Notes under the pieces: model-generated
Told to the model about the DNA's origin: nothing
Database searches by the model: none
What the model saw: only the letters and a program-made list of their open reading frames with translations
Made by a program: the position numbers and the translations under genes
Source: CAVSPO01 sp963730005
GTDB lineage: Bacteria; Actinomycetota; Actinomycetes; Propionibacteriales; Propionibacteriaceae
Direction of reading: 5' to 3'
Assembly (NCBI GenBank): GCA_963730005.1
Contig: CAVSPO010000031.1
Span: 1-6,588, forward strand
DNA: 6,588 nt
Part shown: positions 1 through 5,333 of the stretch, one piece after another
Position numbering within the stretch: position 1 is the first letter of the stretch
How the letters are laid out: each line of letters opens with the position of its first letter

Positions 1-7
1 TTATCAC

Positions 8-29
8 CTAGCCTCGATCTTTCATCGGG
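8..29 (+). repeat. IS1380-type left terminal inverted repeat
   Basis: CTAGCCTCG, two variable bases, then CTTTCAT, followed by a G-rich run. It mirrors 1683-1704 with few mismatches. This is the end distal to the transposase start. Confidence 0.8.
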
Positions 30-183
30 CTGGGTTGGGTCGTTGTGACGGCTTGAGGATCACCGTCGTGGTGTGATTCTGCCGGGTGGGTGTGACGGTT
101 TCCCGGAGGTGGCTCCGGTGGGCAGGGATTCCAGGGTCCCGGTGGGTGTTTCGGCTTGTCGGGGCAGGGTCCGGGCTGTCGTG

Positions 184-1581
184 TCAGGTGCTGTCCAGGG
201 TGGTGAGGGCGGTCAGGGCGCCGATGAGGAGGGTCACCCAGGGGTGGTGGCCGGCGTAGCGGAGCCGGACCTGTCGGCTGCCCGCGGACCAGGGCGGCGG
301 GGATCGTGAACAGCCGGTAGCGGAGCCGTTTGGGTTCCCACCGGCGGGCCGTCGGCGTCGGTGCAGGGCGAGGAGTTGCATCCAGGCGGTCAGCTCGCAG
401 GCGAGGGCGACGATGGCGCACCAGATCTGGTTCTGGGCGAACGAGTGCAGGGGCAGGTTCGTCAGCCCGGTGTCTTTGGCGAGCCGGATCCGGTCCTCGC
501 AGCGGGCCCGTCGGCGGTGGCGGAGTTCGAGGTCGGCGAGCTGGCCGCGGGTGGTGTTGGTGGCGAACGCGGTGATCCGGTGGCCGTCGACGTCGGTGAT
601 CCGTGAGTTGGGCGCCGGGATGGGGGCGTTCTTTGCGGATGATGACCCGCATCCCGGGCGGCCAGCCGGTCAGGTCGAGCAGTCCGGTGAGTTCGGCGAC
701 CCAGGCGCCGTCGCGGGGCTTCCGGTCGGCGTCGTAGGCCGGGGTCCACACGCGGTCGGGGATCTTCTCGATCAGCATGCCGGCGTCGCTGGGCAGGGTG
801 AACCCGACCGAGTACTGGACCCGTTGGCCGGTGAGCCAGTCGAGGAGTTTGTGGCTGTGCCCGGCACCATCGACCCTGACCAGCACCCGTTTCCCGGGCC
901 GCTGGTCGGGCCGGCCCGGGCAGTTGCTTGAAGGCTTGCCGCAGGACGGTGATGTGGTCGGCGGCGGTGTTGGAGCCGGCGTTCCCGGGCCGGAGCAGGA
1001 TCGCGAGCGGTTCCCCGGTGCCCTCGGGGCCGTGGTCGACGAACACGCACAGGGGGTGGAACCCGTAGCCCTTCTTGAACGTCGGTTTCGCGTGCTCCTT
1101 GTCCGAGTGCGCCGTCACCAAGGTGGCGTCCACGTCGATGATCAACGGGCGCTGCACGCTCACGGCGTGAGTCGGGGGCGTGCTCACCGGCCAACCGCCA
1201 CGCCCGGGCCCGGGCTTCGGCGCGGGCGGCGTCGATCGCCTTCAACACCTGTCGGGGCATCGGCGGCGAGCAGGCTGATCAGCCTCGAGATGGTCGGGTC
1301 GGAAGCCACCGGCCCGTACACGGCCGGCTCGGACGCGGAGCAGGGCGGCATCGGCCAGGCAGTCGCCACCCAACGCGAGAGTGATCGCCAGGTCGGACAC
1401 GATCTTGCCCGGGTCGTGGGTCGCGAACGGTTTCCGCCACCGCGCCAACGCCGTCGACAAGCCCGTGGGTGAGACCGGTCACCACCGCCGTCTTGGTGAG
1501 CAGCATGCCGCCGGCCTGACCCACCACCCGGGTGGCTCCGGCGTCGTGACGGGGTTGGGGATACACGGCGGTACGCTTCAC
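184..1581 (-). pseudogene. IS1380-family DDE transposase, multiply frameshifted
   Basis: This would be the transposase that cuts and moves the element. Reading starts at GTG 1581 (VKRTAVYPQPR) and ends at TGA 184-186. Family-typical blocks appear in order but in different frames: VGQAGGMLLT, WRKPFATHDPGK, LALGGDCLADAALL, YGPVASDPTISRLI, IIDVDATLVTAHSDKEHAKP, GNAGSNTAADHITVLRQAF, VRVDGAGHSHKLLDWL, CEDRIRLAKDTGLTNLPLHS and ALACELTAWMQLLAL. The likely DDE residues are an Asp of IIDVDATL (about 1130-1136), the Asp of RVDGAG (about 871) and the Glu of CEDR (about 498). Joining the blocks needs changes near 1460, 1332, 1255, 1170, 894, 604, 358 and 280. Seven look like one extra base and one (358) like a missing base. 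Corrected, the protein is about 463 residues, normal for the family, with no internal stop codon. As read it cannot make a full transposase. Confidence 0.88.
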
Positions 1582-1584
1582 GTT

Positions 1585-1653
1585 GAAAGTGCTTCCTTCG
1601 CGTGGGTGACTGGGACTTCGACAATCACATTCTCCCAAGCCGGAAGCACTTTC
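1585..1653. repeat. Perfect 12-bp inverted repeat just upstream of the transposase start
   Basis: GAAAGTGCTTCC at 1585-1596 is repeated exactly in inverted orientation at 1642-1653, with 45 bp between. It lies inside the insertion sequence, 4 bp before the transposase GTG on the minus strand. It could be a second transposase-binding site, an operator, or a fold in the leader that limits transposase translation. The sequence does not decide between these. Confidence 0.6.
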
Positions 1654-1682
1654 GCTGTTCAAACCACCGCGTCAGACCCCAC

Positions 1683-1704
1683 CCTCATGAAAGCGCGAGG
1701 CTAG
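1683..1704 (-). repeat. IS1380-type right terminal inverted repeat
   Basis: This is the counterpart of the repeat at 8-29. Read on the minus strand it gives CTAGCCTCG, two variable bases, then CTTTCAT. This is the end upstream of the transposase. Confidence 0.8.
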
Positions 1705-1883
1705 ATGATGCGGGCCTGTGGCAGCCAGCGCTTCTGGTTGCCTGGTACCGCACTCAGGACCGCTGGTGGGGGCGTGTCGCGATGCTCGACGGCGACCACG
1801 ACGCCGCCCTCGTGGATCTGACGGCCGGCCGGCTGCGGCCCTCCGACTGCAGCTGCTGCCAGTCAGGAACCGCCACCACCTAG
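1705..1883 (+). pseudogene. 3' remnant of a gene cut by the insertion sequence
   Basis: Directly after the right end of the insertion sequence, one plus-strand frame reads through to TAG at 1881-1883. It contains WQPALLVAWYRT, WWGRVAMLDGDHDAAL, VDLTAGRLRP and a Cys-rich end (CSCC). The look is that of the C-terminal part of an actinobacterial protein: a Trp/Tyr-rich strand pattern, then a short tail. The frame enters from inside the insertion sequence with no sensible start codon or ribosome site, so this is probably the stump of a gene whose 5' part lies left of the window. The alternative is a small gene starting inside the element, which is less likely. The family is not recognised. Its stop overlaps the stop of the convergent recombinase. 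Confidence 0.5.
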
Positions 1884-2452
1884 ACCGCCGAGTAGCTGCC
1901 CCTGCCCTCCAGCGCCGAGTAGAGGGTCTGGCGGCTCACGCCGAGGTCTTTGGCCACCCGCGCCTTCGGCACCCCCGCCTCGATGCGCAACCGCGCAGCA
2001 GCGATCTCCTCGTAGCTGAGCCTTCGGGCCTTCCGGTACTTGCCCGCCCCTTTCGCCAGGGCGATCCCCTCTGCCTGACGCTCGCGGATGGCCTCGCGCT
2101 CGAGTTCGGCGAAGGCGGCGAAGACCGTCAGCATTGCGCGCCCTTCCTTGGTGGACACGTTGAGCATGGGTGAGTCCAGGAACTCGATCGAGACGCCCTT
2201 GGCCGCGAGCTCGTCCACGATCCGAAGCAGGTCCCGAGTGTCACGGGCGAGCCGGTCGATCGACTTCACCCGGATGGTGTCCCCCGCCTGGGCGAACGCC
2301 ATCAGCGTACGGAGCTTCTCGCGATCGGCGACATTCTTCCCAGAGACCCGCTCCTCGACCAGCACATCGACCCCGGCGAGCGCTTCACGCTGTCGCTCCA
2401 GGTTCTGATCCTTAGAGCTAACTCGCGCATATCCGTACACCCGTCCACCCAC
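1880..2452 (-). CDS. Small serine recombinase (resolvase/invertase family)
   Basis: This is a 190-residue site-specific recombinase. Family members cut both strands through a serine-DNA link and resolve or invert DNA between short sites. The N-terminal resolvase domain begins YGYARVSSKDQNLERQ, with the catalytic serine at about residue 12. The active-site arginines lie in IDRLARDTRDLL (about R67 and R70). The dimer helix contains GRAMLTVFAAFAELEREAIRERQ, and the C-terminal helix-turn-helix (about 145-185) ends LGVSRQTLYSAL. All key residues are present and the length matches Tn3/Hin-type enzymes. The GTG at 2452 is chosen because GGAAGG lies 7 bases upstream (2460-2465). GTG 2440 is an alternative, and the longer frame to 2566 does not look coding. 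The gene is convergent with the remnant at 1705-1883. No matching transposase gene of Tn3 type is in the window, so its element is unknown. Confidence 0.93.
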   Translation of the reverse strand: MGGRVYGYARVSSKDQNLERQREALAGVDVLVEERVSGKNVADREKLRTLMAFAQAGDTIRVKSIDRLARDTRDLLRIVDELAAKGVSIEFLDSPMLNVSTKEGRAMLTVFAAFAELEREAIRERQAEGIALAKGAGKYRKARRLSYEEIAAARLRIEAGVPKARVAKDLGVSRQTLYSALEGRGSYSAV

Positions 2453-2465
2453 GTCTAGACCTTCC

Positions 2466-2494
2466 GTCGCATTAGTCAAAGTGTCGCATGCGAG
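2466..2494. promoter_or_regulatory. Repeat cluster before the recombinase gene, candidate recombinase-binding site
   Basis: GTCGCAT occurs at 2466-2472 and again at 2483-2489, a 17-bp period. The second copy sits in a perfect 10-bp palindrome, TCGCATGCGA (2484-2493). The position, 14-42 bp before the recombinase start, is where small serine recombinases often have their res or operator sites. The assignment rests on position and repetition only. Confidence 0.35.
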
Positions 2495-2563
2495 GCTTGG
2501 GTTTACGGTCAGGCTAGGAGCTGTTTCGGCCGTCCATGGAGTACACCCTGTTGGACGTCCGAG

Positions 2564-2579
2564 CAAGCGGCCAAGCGGC
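2564..2579. repeat. 8-bp tandem repeat CAAGCGGC x2
   Basis: Two exact adjacent copies lie in the gene-free stretch between the recombinase and vapB (2453-2741). There is no assigned role. Apart from this and the neighbouring short repeats I see no gene in that stretch. The plus-strand frame opening at ATG 2536 runs out of frame through vapB and does not look coding. Confidence 0.5.
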
Positions 2580-2637
2580 CCTCATCCCCTTGGGCGCCCA
2601 TCGGGTGTGCTCGACTCTGCCGACGGGCGTGTGGTTA

Positions 2638-2699
2638 CTCAACTGCCCAGTAGCGGTCGTCGACGTCGAGGGTCGTGATCTCGCTCAACTGCCGAGTTG
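2638..2699. repeat. Direct repeat CTCAACTGCC x2 upstream of vapB
   Basis: CTCAACTGCC occurs at 2638-2647 and 2684-2693, a spacing of 46 bp. The second copy forms a small hairpin or dyad, CAACT-GCCG-AGTTG (2686-2699). This may be a protein-binding site for the vapBC promoter or the trace of an old target or attachment site. Confidence 0.35.
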
Positions 2700-2713
2700 C
2701 GTACGCTTCCGTA

Positions 2714-2738
2714 ATGGCGCGGGTGGCGCCATAATGGC
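2714..2738 (+). promoter_or_regulatory. vapBC operator palindrome with overlapping -10 box
   Basis: ATGGCGC (2714-2720) and GCGCCAT (2726-2732) form a perfect 7-bp inverted repeat. GCCAT-A-ATGGC (2728-2738) forms a second, overlapping dyad. CATAAT at 2730-2735 is a good -10 box and would place the transcription start at or next to the A of the vapB ATG (2742). No Shine-Dalgarno sequence precedes that ATG, so a leaderless message is likely. The -35 region is weak (TTCCGT at 2707-2712). FitAB/VapBC complexes commonly repress their own promoter through such dyads. Confidence 0.55.
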
Positions 2739-2741
2739 TCC

Positions 2742-2972
2742 ATGCCGAACATTCAGATCAAGGACGTGCCGGACGATACGCACGCTGTGCTGCGACAGCG
2801 GGCTAGGGCGGCGCACCAGTCACTTCAGGAATACCTGCGCTCGAAGCTGATCGCCGAAGCCGCCCAACCGACGCTCGACGAGGTGTTGGTCCGGGCCGGC
2901 GGGCGCGCCGGCGGATCGCTGCCGCTGGCCGACGCGGTGAGCGCGTTGCGGTTCGATCGTGCTCGTCATTGA
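2742..2972 (+). CDS. vapB: FitA/VapB-type antitoxin (ribbon-helix-helix)
   Basis: This 76-residue protein neutralises the VapC toxin encoded next to it and probably binds the operator just upstream. The N-terminus MPNIQIKDVPDDTHAVLRQR followed by QSLQEYLRSKL is the classic FitA-like ribbon-helix-helix pattern: a beta strand (residues 3-7), then two helices to about residue 40. The C-terminal half, with a glycine-rich AGGRAGGS linker (encoded by a GCCGGCGG direct repeat), should be the part that wraps the toxin. The length is typical. The ATG at 2742 lies directly after a -10-like box, with no ribosome site, which fits leaderless translation. Its end overlaps the toxin start by 14 bases, so the pair is one translationally coupled operon. 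Confidence 0.9.
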   Translation: MPNIQIKDVPDDTHAVLRQRARAAHQSLQEYLRSKLIAEAAQPTLDEVLVRAGGRAGGSLPLADAVSALRFDRARH

Positions 2973-3360
2973 CGCCAGCGTCCTGGCCGTCGCCCTGCTT
3001 GACGACGGCCAGGACGGTGACACAGTGCGGGACAGGCTGCGCGGTGAACAACTCGCCGCACCCGCACTGATCGACCTCGAAGTGGCCTCGGTGTGGCGCG
3101 GCCTGGCACGCGGTGGCCACCTGGACCCGCGCCGGGTCGGGCTTGCTCTTGACGACCTGCAGGAGTTGCCACTCCAGCGCGTCGAGCACACCTCGCGGCT
3201 GGTTCGCTGTTGGGAACTGCGGGACAATCTCACTATCTACGACGCCGCCTACGTTGCCCTCGCCGAAGCACTCCAGGCGCCCCTGCTCACCGGTGACAGG
3301 CGCCTCGCACGATCCACCGGCCCACGCTGCACCATCGAGGTCGTCAAGACCCATCGTTGA
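2959..3360 (+). CDS. vapC: VapC-type PIN-domain toxin ribonuclease
   Basis: This is a 133-residue PIN-domain endoribonuclease; family members cut tRNA or rRNA with Mg2+ and stop growth when unrestrained. The four acidic residues of the active site can be placed: Asp5 in LVIDASV, Glu41 in LIDLEVASVWR, Asp95 in LTIYDAAYVALAE and Asp113 in LLTGDRRLAR. The length matches VapC and no catalytic residue is missing, so it is probably active. Translation begins at GTG 2959, inside the last codons of vapB, giving a 14-base overlap. The stop is 42 bases from the end of the convergent gene at 3403. A small dyad, AGATC-GAG-GATCT (3378-3390), lies between them but is too weak to call a terminator. Confidence 0.93.
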   Translation: MLVIDASVLAVALLDDGQDGDTVRDRLRGEQLAAPALIDLEVASVWRGLARGGHLDPRRVGLALDDLQELPLQRVEHTSRLVRCWELRDNLTIYDAAYVALAEALQAPLLTGDRRLARSTGPRCTIEVVKTHR

Positions 3361-3402
3361 CGTCACTGTTGGCGCGGAGATCGAGGATCTGATGCTTGCG
3401 CT

Positions 3403-4056
3403 TCAGGCCTCTTCGGTGGCTCTCATGGCACCGCCATGGATCCCGCGCTGGAGCGGCATGTAGATGACTTCTTCGGTCGATCGAGAACCAGCGTCATTGA
3501 GTGGTGCGTCCACCTCGTCGCGGTAGAGCGGAGCCTCTTCCCCGTACCGCACCCGCCGCACTCTGCCCGGGAACGCGCTGGCAAGGGCATGGGCTACCCG
3601 ATCGGAACAGCCGACGGTGAACTCGATTTCCTCGTCGACCTCGCACGCCAGGCACCAACCTTGATCCGCGGGCCACACCAGGTGAGGCGGGACATGGATG
3701 CCTGGCGTCTCTCCCCAAGCCAGCGCCGGAGCATCACGCAGCATCTCGAGAGGGCCGGTGAAGAGCAGCATCTCTCGGTTGGGAATCGCCAGGCGCGGTG
3801 CTGAAGGCGGGTTCGGGTGGCCGTTCCAGCCTTCCCACACGGCCACGTTGCCCCTGTCCGACGTGGACGTGTGGGAGGCCAAGGTGACCAGAGCTGCGCG
3901 GACGGTGTCTTCCTCCTCGTCGTCTTCTGCGAAGGCGATGCGCACGTAGGCGTCAAACCCCGGCGGCCCATAGCGCACGAGCTGCCACCAGTCAGCACCT
4001 GGTTGCAGCAGCCACTCAGCCGACTTCGCGTCGATGGCGGGCAAGATGTTCGTCAC
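3403..4056 (-). CDS. Conserved actinobacterial-type protein of unknown function, 217 aa
   Basis: I do not recognise a named family. The protein is soluble, acidic and rich in Trp and Pro, with no signal peptide or membrane segment. Visible blocks are AEWLLQPGADWWQLVRYGPP (residues 13-32), an acidic loop EDDEEED (44-50), VAVWEGWNG (71-79), PNREMLLFTGPLEMLRDAPA (92-111), PPHLVWPADQGWCLACEVDE (123-142), FTVGCSD (146-152) and RRVRYGEEAPLYRDE (167-181). The last 35 or so residues are less ordered and may be a tail. The start GTG 4056 gives VTNILPAID; GGTCGGG just upstream is only a fair ribosome site. The reading frame stays open to 4647, but that part is antisense to higBA and not coding. The gene is divergent from higB and convergent with vapC. 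It could be cargo of the same island; no sequence feature makes it part of either toxin pair. Confidence 0.78.
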   Translation of the reverse strand: MTNILPAIDAKSAEWLLQPGADWWQLVRYGPPGFDAYVRIAFAEDDEEEDTVRAALVTLASHTSTSDRGNVAVWEGWNGHPNPPSAPRLAIPNREMLLFTGPLEMLRDAPALAWGETPGIHVPPHLVWPADQGWCLACEVDEEIEFTVGCSDRVAHALASAFPGRVRRVRYGEEAPLYRDEVDAPLNDAGSRSTEEVIYMPLQRGIHGGAMRATEEA

Positions 4057-4107
4057 CCCGACCAGTCTGCCCCACGGACTTTCGGTACTCTCATCCGCTG
4101 GTGGTCG

Positions 4108-4152
4108 TTGACGGCGTGGGCTGGGCTTGTATCGTGTAGCGCTACGCGATAC
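4108..4152 (+). promoter_or_regulatory. higBA promoter and overlapping operator palindrome
   Basis: TTGACG (4108-4113) and TATCGT (4130-4135) are spaced 16 bp and make a plausible primary-sigma promoter. The -10 box lies inside a 24-bp palindrome (4129-4152). Its outer arms are GTATCG/CGATAC, its inner arms GTAGC/GCTAC, and 11 of 12 arm positions pair. HigA-type repressors bind such dyads in their own promoters, so this is the likely autoregulatory site. Confidence 0.65.
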
Positions 4153-4161
4153 GATCTCATC

Positions 4162-4440
4162 GTGATCGTCAGCTTCCGGCACAAGGGTCTGGAGCGGCTG
4201 TATCGCGACGGTTCGAAGAAGGGTGTTCAAGCGGCTCACGTCCCCAAACTGCTGCGCATCTTGTCGCTGCTTGACGTGGCACAGAGCCCGGACGACCTCG
4301 CGATCCCGTCGTTTCGGACCCACCCCCTCAAAGGGGACCTGGCCGGGCATTGGTCGGTCTGGGTGAACGGCAACTGGCGGGTCACGTTCCGCTTCGTCGA
4401 GAGCGACGTCGAACTCGTCGACTATCAGGACTACCACTGA
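4162..4440 (+). CDS. higB: HigB/RelE-type toxin ribonuclease
   Basis: This 92-residue toxin belongs to the HigB branch of the RelE superfamily, whose members cut mRNA on the ribosome. Family signatures are IPSFRTHPLKGDLAGHW (residues 48-64), WSVWVNGNWRVTFRF (64-78) and the end VELVDYQDYH (83-92). These are the blocks of the PF05015-type killer protein. The GTG at 4162 gives MIVSFRHKGLERLY, the normal start of the family. The ribosome site is poor, so expression is probably low. The likely leader is only about 20 bases, given the promoter upstream. The antitoxin gene begins 16 bases after its stop, in the toxin-first order typical of hig loci. Confidence 0.93.
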   Translation: MIVSFRHKGLERLYRDGSKKGVQAAHVPKLLRILSLLDVAQSPDDLAIPSFRTHPLKGDLAGHWSVWVNGNWRVTFRFVESDVELVDYQDYH

Positions 4441-4443
4441 CCA

Positions 4444-4448
4444 GGAGG
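4444..4448 (+). promoter_or_regulatory. Ribosome-binding site that sets the higA start
   Basis: GGAGG ends 8 bases before ATG 4457. It favours that ATG over the in-frame GTG at 4448, which overlaps the site itself. It is much stronger than anything before higB, which would favour an excess of antitoxin. Confidence 0.75.
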
Positions 4449-4456
4449 TGGACACC

Positions 4457-4744
4457 ATGGTGATGAAGTCCCCGTTACATCCCGGCGAGATCCTGCGTGA
4501 GGACGTGCTGGCCGACCTCGGGCTGGGTGTCGGGGAGGCTGCGTCTCGGCTCGGGATCTCCCGGGTGACGTTGAGCCGAGTCCTGCACGGCCATGCCCGG
4601 GTGAGTCCCAACCTTGCTGTTCGACTGGAAGAGGCCGGCGTTGGCACCGCCCGCGCTTGGCTGGCCCTGCAGTCGGCTTATGACCTCGCCGCCGAGCGTG
4701 CCGCCGGACTGCCCACCGTGCGCAGGCTCGACCCCGTCGCCTGA
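4457..4744 (+). CDS. higA: HigA-type antitoxin, XRE-family DNA-binding protein
   Basis: This 95-residue antitoxin pairs with HigB and probably represses the operon. The start MKSPLHPGEILREDVLADLG is the HigA signature. The helix-turn-helix (about residues 24-62) reads VGEAASRLGISRVTLSRVLH followed by VSPNLAVRLEEAGVG. The C-terminal helix TARAWLALQSAYDLAAER (about 65-82) is the conserved dimer and toxin contact region. The length is normal. The start is set by GGAGG 8 bases upstream; ATG 4463 is possible but further from it. It follows higB by 16 bases in the same operon and is followed at once by a strong hairpin. Confidence 0.93.
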   Translation: MVMKSPLHPGEILREDVLADLGLGVGEAASRLGISRVTLSRVLHGHARVSPNLAVRLEEAGVGTARAWLALQSAYDLAAERAAGLPTVRRLDPVA

Positions 4745-4800
4745 CAACACCCGCCGCGCAGCGCGCGTGCCGGCCACGCCGCGCGCTGGAGGTGGGTTGT
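4744..4800. terminator. GC-rich hairpin between convergent genes, likely two-way terminator
   Basis: CAGCGCGCG (4759-4767) pairs perfectly with CGCGCGCTG (4780-4788) over a 12-base loop. Outside it, ACAAC (4744-4748) can pair with GTTGT (4796-4800). It lies between the stop of higA and the stop of the minus-strand gene at 4806. No T-run follows on either side, as is common in actinobacteria. Confidence 0.5.
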
Positions 4801-4805
4801 CGAGG

Positions 4806-5240
4806 TCAGGCGCCGGTGCGACTTCTTTCGCGCGCGAAGCGGTCTGCCCACAGCTTCCACTCCCACAGGGTGAGGGCCATGAAGACCCCCGTGCCGATGA
4901 CCGCGCCAGCCTTCCTACGCTGGTAGGCGGCCACCATGGCGCCCACCAGCGAGGCACTGGCAACGCCCGTCAGGGCCAGCACCACCGGCTCCGACGTCGG
5001 GTTCCGTGACCAGGACTCCTCGCCCAGAATGGCCCGTGCCGCGAACGACGACGTGTCGTGAACCGGTGAAGTGATGACGGGGTTGACAGCAAACCACACG
5101 CCGATGGGGCCGTACAGCCACCAGCGCCGTGTCCACAGCGACACCAACAGCAGCGGTGTGCTCAGCAGCCTCGACCAGGCGCTGAACGGGTGAGCGTGTC
5201 GCTGGAACATGCGAGCGTAGACGCCGTCCTCAGAAGCCAC
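4806..5240 (-). CDS. Small membrane protein, DUF6653-like
   Basis: This is a 144-residue protein of unknown function. The conserved-looking start region ARMFQRHAHPFSAWSRLLST, then LWTRRWWLYGPIGVWFAVNP, FAARAILGEESW and the C-terminal MALTLWEWKLWADRF resemble the DUF6653 family as I remember it. About three or four membrane segments are visible: around LLSTPLLLVSLW, WLYGPIGVWFAVNPVI, VVLALTGVASASLVGAMVAA and AVIGTGVFMALTLW. The GTG at 5240 gives MASEDGVYARMFQRH and keeps residues that normally precede the RH motif. ATG 5210 is the main alternative. Both have weak ribosome sites. The frame continues open upstream to 5579, but that part is antisense to the amber-interrupted gene. The gene is convergent with higA. 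Confidence 0.75.
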   Translation of the reverse strand: MASEDGVYARMFQRHAHPFSAWSRLLSTPLLLVSLWTRRWWLYGPIGVWFAVNPVITSPVHDTSSFAARAILGEESWSRNPTSEPVVLALTGVASASLVGAMVAAYQRRKAGAVIGTGVFMALTLWEWKLWADRFARERSRTGA

Positions 5241-5333
5241 CCGTTCAGCCTGACACTGGATCACCGTGGCGACCAGCCAACGTCCGGACTGCCGCCTGTG
5301 GCGCCGCGGATCCGCTCGGTCGACATTGCGGAC

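Larger units (their letters stand above)
8..1704 (-). mobile_element. IS1380-family insertion sequence, near-complete, transposase broken
   Basis: The element is bounded by inverted repeats: CTAGCCTCG at 8-16 matches 1696-1704 on the other strand, and CTTTCAT at 19-25 matches 1687-1693, with two mismatched bases between. Its length of about 1.7 kb fits the IS1380 family. Nearly all of it is one minus-strand transposase reading (184-1581), plus about 175 bp beyond the stop and about 120 bp before the start. The similarity between the two flanks extends outward a little (ATCA at 3-6 against 1706-1709 reversed), so the exact tips could be 3/1709, 7/1705 or 12/1700. The palindromic CTAG at both ends could itself be the target duplication. 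No separate direct repeat is convincing, and the left flank is only a few bases. Confidence 0.85.

Noticed and set aside
1669..1680. A 12-base match, on the minus strand, to the start of the Tn3 terminal repeat (GGGGTCTGACGC), tempting because a resolvase-like gene is nearby.
   Set aside because: The match does not continue into a full 38-bp repeat, lies inside the IS1380 right end, and no Tn3 transposase or second end is present.
2536..2850. A 104-codon plus-strand frame starting at ATG 2536.
   Set aside because: It overlaps vapB out of frame, shows no family pattern, and crosses the vapB promoter and operator.
3378..3390. A small dyad AGATC-GAG-GATCT between vapC and the convergent gene.
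   Set aside because: A five-base stem with no T-run is too weak to call a terminator.
4057..4647. An upstream extension of the minus-strand gene at 3403-4056 to give a 414-residue protein.
   Set aside because: The added part is antisense to higB and higA and has no recognisable protein pattern. GTG 4056 precedes the first conserved-looking block.
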